DNA of 33,853 nt from CAZMGG01 sp964565715 (GTDB lineage: Bacteria; Planctomycetota; UBA1135; UBA2386), in assembly GCA_964565715.1 (NCBI GenBank), contig CAZMGG010000054.1, forward strand, positions 1-33,853, written 5' to 3'. Made by a program: the position numbers and the translations under genes. Under the pieces are notes generated by a model. It saw only the letters and a program-made list of their open reading frames with translations, was not told the origin of the DNA and searched no databases. Every line of letters starts with the position of its first letter. Positions within the stretch are counted from its first letter, which is position 1. Below, one piece after another: positions 13,089 through 20,250 of the stretch.

Positions 13089-14758
13089 CGGGCACGGTGG
13101 AACTCGCTCCCGACCGCCAGAACCTGCTGGTGCGGTTCCCGTACCGGCCGGACCTGGTGGACGAGGTGAAGTCCCTGGCCCGGCGGCGCTGGGACAAGGG
13201 CAACAAGACCTGGATCGTGCCCGTCGAACTCGCCGAGCAGATCTACCAGAAGTTCGCCCGCCACCTCTTCGAGTTCGCGCCGGAGGTGATGAGCCTGGTG
13301 GCGGGAACCCTGGGCACCGCCGCCCCGGTGGCCGAGGACGACGAGGCCGGGCCACGGACGCCGCCGGTGGAGGCGCTCAGCCTGTCAGGCCTGAACGCCC
13401 GCGTGCGCGACACCCTGCGGCAGGCGTTCCCGCAGGGGCTCTGGGTCACCGGCGAGATGCTCGACTTCGACAAGGGCGAGGGCCGGCGCATGCGCTTCTT
13501 CCGCCTGGTCGAGAAGCACGAGGGCGAGCCGAAGCCGCGGGCGTCGGTGGAGGCCGTGCTGTTCGCCGACACCGCCGAGGCGCTGCTGCGGCGACTGGCG
13601 GCGGCGCCGGAGCCGCTGGTGCTGCGCGACGGCATCGAGATCCGCGCCCTGGTCCGCGTCGACCTGTATCCCGACACCGGCCAGTACCGGCTGATCGTCG
13701 ACGACATCGATCCGACCTTCACCCTGGGCAAGCTCGCCCTCGATCGCGAACGGATCCTGCGCGAGCTGCGCCGGCGCGGGCTCGACCAGCGCAACCTGCG
13801 GCTGCCGCTGCCGGTGCCGGCCCTGCGGATCGGCGTGCTGACCAGCGAGTCGTCGGACGGCTGGAACGACTTCCGCCGGCACCTGGAGGAGTCGGCGATC
13901 GGCTTCCAGCTCACCCTGCTGCCGATCGCCGTGCAGGGGCAGGGGCTGAAGCGCGACCTGCTGGCGGGCCTCCGCTGGTTCGCCGGGCGTGCGGCCGACT
14001 TCGACGTCCTGTGCGTCGTCCGCGGCGGCGGCTCGCGCACGGACCTGGCCTGGTTCGACGACCTCGACGTGGCGGTGGCGGTGGCGCAGCACCCGCTGAA
14101 GATCCTGGTCGGCATCGGCCATCAGCGGGATCGCTCGGTGCTCGACGAGATCGCCCACTCGGAGAAGACGCCCACGGCGGTGGCGACGTTCCTGGTGGAG
14201 TGCGTCGGCGACGCCCGCCAGCAGCTCGACACCGACGCACGGCGGCTGCGGGACGGGGCCGACGGTGTGCTGGCCGCCGCCCGCACGCGGCTGCGCGACG
14301 ACGCCTGGCGGCTGCGCACCGCCACCGGCCTGCGGCTGACCGCCGCCCGCGGCCGCCTGGAGAACGGCGCCGCGCGGCTGCTGCGCGAGACCCGCGGCGC
14401 CCTGCTGCACGGCCGCCGCCTGCTGGTCCGCTGCACCGAGGGCCTCGGCCGCCACGCGCTGCTCCATCTGCAGCGCGAACGCGCCGGCCTGCAGAGCAGC
14501 CGCGTCCAGCTGGCCCGCAGCGCCGGGCTGGTTCTCGAGCGGGCCCGGGCGACGCTCGACCGCCGCGCCGACCGCGTCCGCCTGCTCGACCCGCGGGCCG
14601 TGCTGCGCCGCGGCTTCGCGCTGCTGCGGGATCCCGAGGGCCGCCTGATCACCGGCATCGCCGGCCTGCGTCCCGACCAGGATCTCACGCTCGTGCTGCG
14701 CGACGGCACCGCCGGCGCGCGCACCACCGCCATCCACCCGACCGAGCCCACCCCATGA
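13085..14758 (+). CDS. xseA: exodeoxyribonuclease VII large subunit with N-terminal HARP-like domain
   Basis: Large catalytic subunit of the single-strand exonuclease used in DNA repair. At 557 residues it is about 100 longer than usual. Residues 1-75 are an extra domain, with FPYRPDLVDEVKSLARRRWD and KTWIVP; the spacing of the two Trp and VKS resembles the HARP domain of SMARCAL1-type annealing helicases. Then come the OB fold (about 97-215: GLWVTGEMLDFDKG), the catalytic core (about 240-375: IGVLTSESSDGWNDF, VQGQGLKRD, VVRGGGSRTDLAWFDD, GIGHQRDRSVLDEIAHSEKT), a long helical arm, and the C-terminal LRRGFALLRDPEGRL. The usual GHExD reads GHQRD. The ATG overlaps the lipB stop and the stop overlaps the xseB ATG. 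Confidence 0.93.
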   Translation: MTGTVELAPDRQNLLVRFPYRPDLVDEVKSLARRRWDKGNKTWIVPVELAEQIYQKFARHLFEFAPEVMSLVAGTLGTAAPVAEDDEAGPRTPPVEALSLSGLNARVRDTLRQAFPQGLWVTGEMLDFDKGEGRRMRFFRLVEKHEGEPKPRASVEAVLFADTAEALLRRLAAAPEPLVLRDGIEIRALVRVDLYPDTGQYRLIVDDIDPTFTLGKLALDRERILRELRRRGLDQRNLRLPLPVPALRIGVLTSESSDGWNDFRRHLEESAIGFQLTLLPIAVQGQGLKRDLLAGLRWFAGRAADFDVLCVVRGGGSRTDLAWFDDLDVAVAVAQHPLKILVGIGHQRDRSVLDEIAHSEKTPTAVATFLVECVGDARQQLDTDARRLRDGADGVLAAARTRLRDDAWRLRTATGLRLTAARGRLENGAARLLRETRGALLHGRRLLVRCTEGLGRHALLHLQRERAGLQSSRVQLARSAGLVLERARATLDRRADRVRLLDPRAVLRRGFALLRDPEGRLITGIAGLRPDQDLTLVLRDGTAGARTTAIHPTEPTP

Positions 14759-15024
14759 CCAGCAAGAAGAAGAACGAACCGACCTGGAGCGAGGCCAGCG
14801 CCGAACTGGAGCAGATCCTGCAGGCGATCGAATCCGGCGAGATCGACCTGGACGCGCTGCACGAGAAGGTGGGCCGCGCCGCCGAGCTGATCCAGCTCTG
14901 CCGCGACAAGCTCGGCAGCACGGAGCTGAAGGTGAAGAAGGTGGTGGACGCGCTGCAGCAGGAGCCGGCGGCCGACGCGGGCGAGGCCGACGCACCCGCC
15001 GACAAGGGCCTCTGGGACGCCTGA
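14755..15024 (+). CDS. xseB: exodeoxyribonuclease VII small subunit
   Basis: Small helical-hairpin subunit that binds the long arm of XseA. At 89 residues it has the normal length. The core is SEASAELEQILQAIESGEID, then LDALHEKVGRAAELIQLCRD and a third helix with TELKVKKVVDAL, the 'L-x-x-I-V-x-x-[LI]-E-x-G-x-[LI]-x-L-[ED]' pattern of the family. The tail is Ala/Asp-rich. ATGA links it to xseA and TGATG links it to the next gene, so the holoenzyme subunits are translationally coupled. Confidence 0.95.
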   Translation: MTSKKKNEPTWSEASAELEQILQAIESGEIDLDALHEKVGRAAELIQLCRDKLGSTELKVKKVVDALQQEPAADAGEADAPADKGLWDA

Positions 15025-15659
15025 TGGACCTCACCCAGATCGCGGTCTTCTACGTCGCGCTGCTGATCAGCCTGACGGTGCACGAGGCGGCGCACGCCTT
15101 CCTGGCCTGGAAGGGCGGCGATCCGACCGCCTACCTCGGCGGCCAGGTGACGCTCAATCCGCTGCCGCACATCCAGCGGGAGCCGTTCGGCACGGTGATC
15201 CTGCCGCTGGGCATGCTGCTCCTGTCCGGCGGCGCGTGGTGCTTCGGCTACGCCAGCACGCCGATCGATCCGAACTGGGCGCACCGCCATCCGCGCAAGG
15301 CGGCGCTGATGTCGGCGGCGGGCCCGCTCGCCAACCTGCTGCTGGCGGCCATCGCGTTCGCCGTGCTGTGGGGCATCGGCCGGCCGGACTCGTCGGCGAC
15401 CCAGGCGGTCGAACGGATCGCCCTGGCCTTCCTGCTGCTCAACGTCCTGCTGTTCCTGTTCAACCTGTTCCCGCTGCCGCCGCTGGACGGCGCCAGCGTC
15501 GTCGAGGGCCTGCTGCCCCGCACCCGCGCACTCTTCGATTGGCTGCGGAGCCAGCCGGTGTTCGGCCTGATCGGCCTGCTGCTGGTGATCAAGGCGATGG
15601 ACTACGTGCTGTGGCCGGTGTTCGGCACGGTCCTGGGCTGGCTGCGGGACCTGCGCTAG
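15024..15659 (+). CDS. M50 site-2-type zinc metalloprotease
   Basis: A 211-residue polytopic membrane protease of the site-2 family. The zinc motif HEAAH (20-24) lies in the first TM segment, the third ligand is Asp155 in NLFPLPPLDG, and GPLANLLLA forms the middle conserved helix. There is no PDZ or CBS domain, so it belongs to the compact group found in many bacteria, whose substrates are mostly unknown. It has about five hydrophobic segments. It is the last gene of the lipB-xseA-xseB operon, with its ATG overlapping the xseB stop. Its TAG stop overlaps that of the convergent ceramidase-like gene within one CTAG. Confidence 0.92.
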   Translation: MDLTQIAVFYVALLISLTVHEAAHAFLAWKGGDPTAYLGGQVTLNPLPHIQREPFGTVILPLGMLLLSGGAWCFGYASTPIDPNWAHRHPRKAALMSAAGPLANLLLAAIAFAVLWGIGRPDSSATQAVERIALAFLLLNVLLFLFNLFPLPPLDGASVVEGLLPRTRALFDWLRSQPVFGLIGLLLVIKAMDYVLWPVFGTVLGWLRDLR

Positions 15660-16951
15660 CGCAGCAGCGCCGCCTCGACGCGCTCGCCGGCGTCGAGGCA
15701 GGGGCTCATCGACCGCTCGTAGGCGAACTCCGGATGACGGGCCTCCTGCAGCCGCATCAGGTAGCCCACCTCGTCGTCGCAGAGCCCGAACAGCACCAGG
15801 TCGGGCAGGCCGGTCCGGTCGCGCAGGCGCTGCGCCAGCGCCGGCTCCACCTCGCCGGGCGCCGCCGCCGCGACGAAGTCGCCGATCCGCAGCCAGCCGA
15901 CGGTGCTGCGCAGGTAGCCGTCGTGCAGATCGCGCTCCACCGCCGTGGTCAGGCGCGCCAGGCTCAGCCCCATGGTCTTCAGCGGCAGGAACACGTCACG
16001 CCGGCGCACCTCGATCTCGGTGACGGGCAACGGCCGCGCCGCCGCCAGCGCCGCCTCCGCCAGCCAGCACAGTCGCTGGCCCATGGCGTGGGCACCGGTC
16101 TGGTCCCTGGGCTGCACGTCGGGGGACACCAGGGCGCCCAGCGCGCCGTTGAAGAACACCGCCTGGCCGTGACCGGCCCGACGCCACGCATCGCACAGTT
16201 CGCCGACGAAGTCCGCCGACAGCATCGTGTTGCGACGCGGCAGCACCTCCGGATGGCAGGCCAGGTGCAGCAGCGTGCCGAGCGGGCGGCCGTCGTCGCG
16301 AGCCTTGGCGTGCAGCACGGTCACCCGCCGATCGAACACGAAGGGACGGTTGGTGTTCTTGACCAGCCCGACCGCCGGCAGCAGGGACTCGCCGCGGTGG
16401 AGGCTGGCCGGCGCCGCCTGGGCCAGCGCCTCGGCCACCGCTTCCCGCACCGCCGACGCCACCTTCACCAGGTAGCCGCGGTCGCGGCCCGACGACAGCA
16501 GGTAGTAGCCCCACAGCCCGATCAGGTCCGGCGCCGCATGGGTGTGGCTGGCGCCGACGAACACGTTGCCGTTGGCGAAGCCCGACAGCCCGCCCTTGAT
16601 CCAGTCGACGTCCTCCCGCATCAGCCCGAGCGAGTCGATGCCGACCAGGGCGAAGCGCTGGTCGCCCAGCTCCAGCACCATGGCCCGCACCTTCAGCGGC
16701 GCCGCCACCCCGGTGCTGGTCCGGGCCAGGTCGAAGCCGGCGACGTAGACCGGGCCGTCCGGCGTGATGTCGCGCTCGGCCGCGCCGACCCGCAGCACCT
16801 CGCCCCGGGCCAGCCGGTGGAAGGTCGCCGGTTCCGCCGGCATCGACCGCTGCATGATGCCGGCGCAGGCCGTCGCCCCCAGGGCGACCAGCGCCAGGGC
16901 CAGCGCGCGCAGCGCCGGCCACCGATGCCCGGCAGCGCCGGTGCCGGCCAT
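15656..16951 (-). CDS. neutral/alkaline ceramidase-like lipoprotein
   Basis: A 431-residue exported protein of the PF04734 type. The N-terminus has a hydrophobic stretch ending in GATACAG, a plausible lipobox with Cys29. LRVGAAERDITPDGPVYVAG starts the domain, and VGASHTHAAPDL (His136, His138) and LHLACHPEVLP supply likely zinc ligands, as in ceramidases that cleave the amide bond of ceramide. Only the N-terminal hydrolase domain is present; full ceramidases are longer. Such proteins are widespread in Planctomycetota with untested substrates. The start is ATG 16951, just beyond the gap side of the preceding SirB1-like gene, whose apparent TGA overlaps it (TGATG). Confidence 0.82.
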   Translation of the reverse strand: MAGTGAAGHRWPALRALALALVALGATACAGIMQRSMPAEPATFHRLARGEVLRVGAAERDITPDGPVYVAGFDLARTSTGVAAPLKVRAMVLELGDQRFALVGIDSLGLMREDVDWIKGGLSGFANGNVFVGASHTHAAPDLIGLWGYYLLSSGRDRGYLVKVASAVREAVAEALAQAAPASLHRGESLLPAVGLVKNTNRPFVFDRRVTVLHAKARDDGRPLGTLLHLACHPEVLPRRNTMLSADFVGELCDAWRRAGHGQAVFFNGALGALVSPDVQPRDQTGAHAMGQRLCWLAEAALAAARPLPVTEIEVRRRDVFLPLKTMGLSLARLTTAVERDLHDGYLRSTVGWLRIGDFVAAAAPGEVEPALAQRLRDRTGLPDLVLFGLCDDEVGYLMRLQEARHPEFAYERSMSPCLDAGERVEAALLR

Positions 16952-17683
16952 CAGCGGCTCTCGAGCGCCGCCAGGGCGTGNNNNNNNNNNNNNNNNNNNN
17001 NNNNNNNNNNNNNNNNNNNNNNNNNNNNNNNNNNNNNNNNNNNNNNNNNNNNNNNNNNNNNNNNNNNNNNNNNNNNNNNNTCCGGCGCGACGCCCCGCCA
17101 TCAGGTAGATCAGGCACAGGGTCACCGCCGCGCCCTCGCTGCCCGCCAGCACGCGGTGCAGCAGGACGTGGTCCAGGGGCAGCGGGCCGCCCTGGCGCAT
17201 CGCCTCGCCGCGGAAGCCCAGCTGATCGTGCAGCCGCTCCGCCAGCAGCCGCGCCCGCGCCGCCAGGCTGCGGCCCTCGAAGCGGCGGCGCAGCAGTTCG
17301 GCCTCGCCCCGCAGCCAGGCCTTCAGCTCGCCGGCGGCAGGCGCGAAGGGCCGCACCATCTGTCCCACCAGCACGGCGCCCTGCAGCAGGGGCATCGCCC
17401 GCCGGGCGTTGCCCGGGCCCAGGTCCAGGTCGCCGAGGCGGCCCAGGATGGCACGGACCTCCAGCAGACGGAGGAGGCCACGGGCCCGCGAACGCAGGCG
17501 CGGATCGGCATCCTCGGCGCCCGCCGCCAGCGCCTCGCCGGCGGCCTCGCCGCAGCGCTGCAGCCATTCGCGGGCCGCACCCGCCACCTCCGGGTCGCCG
17601 TCGGCGAGCAGGCGCACCGCCGCGGCCAGGGCCTTGGCGGTGGGCGGGTGATGCTCCTCCGGGGGCGTCGTGCGCTGTGACAT
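16951..17683 (-). CDS. SirB1-like transglutaminase-fold protein, interrupted by an assembly gap
   Basis: Residues from ATG 17683 to the gap (about 200) read MSQRTTPPEEHHPPTAKALA at the N-terminus, a helical region and then the SirB1/transglutaminase-like signature: LAERLHDQLGFRG, PLPLDHVLLHRVLAG, GAAVTLCLIYLMAGRRAG. The family is thought to include protease-related or chaperone-like proteins without clear function. The rest is lost in 100 Ns. On the far side 16951-16980 reads HALAALESR-stop, whose TGA overlaps the ATG of the next gene, so it is very probably this gene's C-terminus. The two frames differ if exactly 100 bases are counted, which shows that the gap length is nominal. GGAG about 9 nt before ATG 17683 is a Shine-Dalgarno. 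Confidence 0.75.
16981..17080. other. run of 100 Ns (assembly gap)
   Basis: Exactly 100 undetermined bases, the conventional placeholder for a scaffold gap of unknown size. It splits the SirB1-like gene. Any single long reading frame across it, joining the SirB1-like and ceramidase-like products, is an artefact. Confidence 1.
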
Positions 17684-17713
17684 CTGGGTCGGCTCCGTCC
17701 TGAGTGTGCGGGG

Positions 17714-17719
17714 AGCATA
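17714..17719 (-). promoter_or_regulatory. -10 element of the SirB1-ceramidase operon
   Basis: TATGCT on the minus strand, 30 nt before the ATG at 17683, would give a leader of about 24 nt containing a Shine-Dalgarno (GGAG). The -35 is not clear. Confidence 0.4.
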
Positions 17720-17850
17720 CGTACGCCGGCCGGGCGCGCGATAGTGCTTGCGGCGCTACCGGCACGCCCCCGCCCGGCGCGCGACGTCGGAGCAGCGATG
17801 CCACCGGCGAAGCTGCGGCGCGCGCTTCCCGCCGGGTCGCAAGAAAAAAG

Positions 17851-17939
17851 TGGTGCCGAGGACAGGACTTGAACCTGCACACCCCGTGAGGGGTACCAGC
17901 CCCTCAAGCTGGTGCGTCTGCCAGTTTCGCCACCTCGGC
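17851..17939 (-). tRNA. tRNA-Leu (anticodon GAG)
   Basis: An 89-nt class II tRNA with encoded CCA. Acceptor stem GCCGAGG/CCTCGGC, D-arm with TGGCGAAACTGGCAGACGC, anticodon stem-loop CCAGC-TTGAGGG-GCTGG (anticodon GAG, reading CUC/CUU), a long variable arm (ACCCCTCACGGGGT) and T-loop GGTTCAAGTCC. A C then six Ts follow the CCA on the minus strand, which should end transcription at once. The gene is alone on its transcript, between the 705-residue protein gene and the SirB1-like gene. Confidence 0.97.
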
Positions 17940-17957
17940 AGGAGGCAAGGGCGAGGG

Positions 17958-17985
17958 AATCTACCCAGGACCCGCCCGGTTGCAA
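17958..17985 (-). promoter_or_regulatory. sigma-70-type promoter of tRNA-Leu
   Basis: TTGCAA (17980-17985), a 16-bp spacer and TAGATT (17958-17963) on the minus strand. The predicted start near 17951 lies about 12 nt before the mature tRNA. This is one of the clearest promoters in the window. Confidence 0.65.
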
Positions 17986-18009
17986 CACCGGGCTGCCGGC
18001 GGGCCGGCC

Positions 18010-20127
18010 CTACCGGTAGTCGAGAAGCGCCTTGCCCTGGAAGCGGATGTAGTTGTTCTCCAGTTCGACCTGGACGTAGGCCCCGGCCATCGCCCGGAAG
18101 ATCGTCCGGAACTGCACCACCTTGGCCAGATCGGCCTGACCGTAGCCCGAGCCGAGCCGGGTCCACTGCTCGCGCAGCCGCCGGTCCACCTCGGCGTCGA
18201 ACTGCGGCCGCAGGGTGCCCGGGATGCCGGCCACCGACGAGTACTGGGCGTACTTGTCCTTGCGCACCAGGTCCTCGATCTGCGGCCGGGTGGCGGCCAT
18301 CCAGCCCGGATCCGGATCGCGCCCGACCTGCTCCAGCATGGCGCGGTAGTCGTCGAACACGGCGGCCAGCTCGGGTCCGCGCACGAGGATGCAGCCGTTG
18401 AGGGCCTGCGGCAGTTCCCGCGCGAACACGCGGGCCTCGTCGGTCTCCATGATCGAACGGGCGCCGTTGGTGCCGTAGCGGGCCCGGAACATGTCCTTGA
18501 TCAGCGGCCCCGAGTTCGACAGCACGAAGAAGTCGCGGAACACCAGGGCGGCGATCTGGCCGGTGCCGGGGATCTGCGGATTGGCGAACTCCCAGACCAC
18601 GTCCTGGCCCGACCCGCCGCCGCCGTCCAGGCTCATGTTCAGGTTGAACACCCGGCGGAAGCCGAACACGCTCTGCGAGTAGGTCTGCAGCATCCGCACC
18701 AGGTCGTCGAGCACGTTGGAGCTGCCCTCGCGGATCCAGAACACCCAGGCGATCTGCGGCGTCGCCGACAACGCCGCCACCGGGAACAGCAGCTCGCCGG
18801 TCTGCTTGTCGCGGCTGGTGTCGGGCACGTTCTTGCGGAACACGAAGCCGGTGCGCGGCAGCAGCGCGATCTTGATCCGGTCGATGAGGTCGCGGCAGTC
18901 GTTGACCTGCTGGCCCTGCAGCGACACCCGTCGCAGCATGTCGTTGAGCAGGTCCTTCTCGTCGCGGGTCAGCGCGTCGTACATCGCGTGCATGAACTCG
19001 CCGGCGGGCATGCGCAGCGCCGCGGCGGCGCAGGCGTTCTCCGGCACCATGCGCAGGAACGGATCCAGCCACTTCTCGCGGGCCTGGGCCTCGGAGCGGA
19101 AGAACTGGCTCTGGAAGGCCGTGTGCATGTGGCTGTTCATCACCACCTCGCCGGTGAAGGACAGCCGCTCGGGCTCGAACATCAGGGCCCCGGAGATCGA
19201 GTTCCACCCCTTCAGGTTGAGGAAGCTGGCCAGCACCCGCTGTTCCATGCTGTCCTGGTTGTTGGGGTCGGGCCAGCCGGCGGCGAAACGCCGGAAGCCG
19301 TCGGTGAGGTTGGGGTCGACGCTGAACTCGAGGGCGTCGATCTCCTCCGGCGCCGTCACCTCGACCCAGCGGTCCAGCCGATGCTGCACGCCGTCCACGT
19401 ACTTGGCCGACTGGCCGAACGGCTGCTCGCCGGTGAAGCCCTCCGCCAGCCGCAGGGCCTGGTCCACCAGATGGCGGTTGTTGGCCACCATCAGGCAGTC
19501 CAGGTGCCGGGCCGCGTAGATCGGCTGACCGCCCTGCGGCGTGATGATCATCACCGGTCCGTCGTTCTGCAGCTGCACGCCCTGATCGGCGACGCGGGAC
19601 TGCACGAGGCCCCAGCGGGCCACGTTCCAGGCCGCCCGCGCCCGCCACGACACCCGGGCGAACATGCCCCACCAGGGCTCCGCCAGCGGCTGCGGCGAGG
19701 CTCCCGTGCGATCGTCGAAGTAGCCGGTCAGCACCACCTCGGTGCCGAGGATGTCGCGCACCGGGTCGATCCAGCCGCCGCTCTGCTCGCGCGCCTGCCG
19801 CACGCCGTCGGCCACCTGCTGCAGCAGCCGTTCGGCGCCGTCGGCGCGCAGGCCGCGCACCAGCGGCCCCTGCTGCAGATCCCGCCAGGTCTGGCTGTCG
19901 GCGAAGTCGGCCCAGAACACCGGCTCGGGGAACGCGGCGAAGTCGGCGGCGGCGTCCAGCTTGCGCACGAAGAAGTGGACCTCGCGCGGCACGATGTCGC
20001 GCACGTCCACCAGCCGCCCCTCCATCGGGTTGTGCACGAACGCGATCACGAACAGGCTGAGCAGGATCGCCAGGATGCCCAGCACGATGCCGAGCTTCTT
20101 GAGCAGCTTGCGCTTCGACGGACTCAT
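18010..20127 (-). CDS. large membrane-anchored protein of unknown function
   Basis: A 705-residue protein I do not recognise. Residues 1-32 are a basic start and one hydrophobic helix (LGIVLGILAILLSLFVIAFV); the rest is a large soluble domain, probably periplasmic. It begins with HNPMEGRLVDVRDIVPREVH and contains repeated stretches about placing or scoring aromatic-rich motifs (EPWWGMFARVSWRARAAWNV, FWADFADSQTWRDL). There are no catalytic motifs. The composition, with many short beta segments and Asp/Arg-rich helices, hints at two related halves. A TACGCT hexamer ends 10 nt before the ATG and there is no Shine-Dalgarno, so the transcript is likely leaderless. It diverges from the aminotransferase gene. 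Large single-TM proteins of this sort are common lineage-specific genes. Confidence 0.75.
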   Translation of the reverse strand: MSPSKRKLLKKLGIVLGILAILLSLFVIAFVHNPMEGRLVDVRDIVPREVHFFVRKLDAAADFAAFPEPVFWADFADSQTWRDLQQGPLVRGLRADGAERLLQQVADGVRQAREQSGGWIDPVRDILGTEVVLTGYFDDRTGASPQPLAEPWWGMFARVSWRARAAWNVARWGLVQSRVADQGVQLQNDGPVMIITPQGGQPIYAARHLDCLMVANNRHLVDQALRLAEGFTGEQPFGQSAKYVDGVQHRLDRWVEVTAPEEIDALEFSVDPNLTDGFRRFAAGWPDPNNQDSMEQRVLASFLNLKGWNSISGALMFEPERLSFTGEVVMNSHMHTAFQSQFFRSEAQAREKWLDPFLRMVPENACAAAALRMPAGEFMHAMYDALTRDEKDLLNDMLRRVSLQGQQVNDCRDLIDRIKIALLPRTGFVFRKNVPDTSRDKQTGELLFPVAALSATPQIAWVFWIREGSSNVLDDLVRMLQTYSQSVFGFRRVFNLNMSLDGGGGSGQDVVWEFANPQIPGTGQIAALVFRDFFVLSNSGPLIKDMFRARYGTNGARSIMETDEARVFARELPQALNGCILVRGPELAAVFDDYRAMLEQVGRDPDPGWMAATRPQIEDLVRKDKYAQYSSVAGIPGTLRPQFDAEVDRRLREQWTRLGSGYGQADLAKVVQFRTIFRAMAGAYVQVELENNYIRFQGKALLDYR

Positions 20128-20137
20128 CGGGGGAGGG

Positions 20138-20143
20138 AGCGTA
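20138..20143 (-). promoter_or_regulatory. -10 element of the 705-residue protein gene
   Basis: TACGCT on the minus strand, ending 10 nt before the ATG at 20127. The -35 is weak. A short leader of at most a few nucleotides is predicted. Confidence 0.35.
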
Positions 20144-20214
20144 GCGGACCGGGCCTCGCGGCCCGAGCCTCGGACCGCGCTCCCGGCGACGTTCTTCCCG
20201 CGACCGCCTGCGGT

Positions 20215-20243
20215 TTGCCTTCCGCCGGCGGCAGGGCTCCAAT
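20215..20243 (+). promoter_or_regulatory. putative promoter of the aminotransferase operon
   Basis: TTGCCT (20215-20220), a 17-bp spacer and TCCAAT (20238-20243), ending 7 nt before the ATG at 20251. The -10 lacks the conserved second A, but spacing and -35 are good and no Shine-Dalgarno is present. Confidence 0.35.
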
Positions 20244-20250
20244 CGGTCCG

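Noticed and set aside
15236..17680. 814-residue plus-strand frame across the N run
   Set aside because: Antisense to the ceramidase-like and SirB1-like genes and spans unknown bases.
17980..20240. Plus-strand frame leading into the aminotransferase
   Set aside because: The part before 20251 is antisense to the 705-residue gene, with low-complexity Val/Leu/His/Gln composition; aminotransferase homology starts at 20251.
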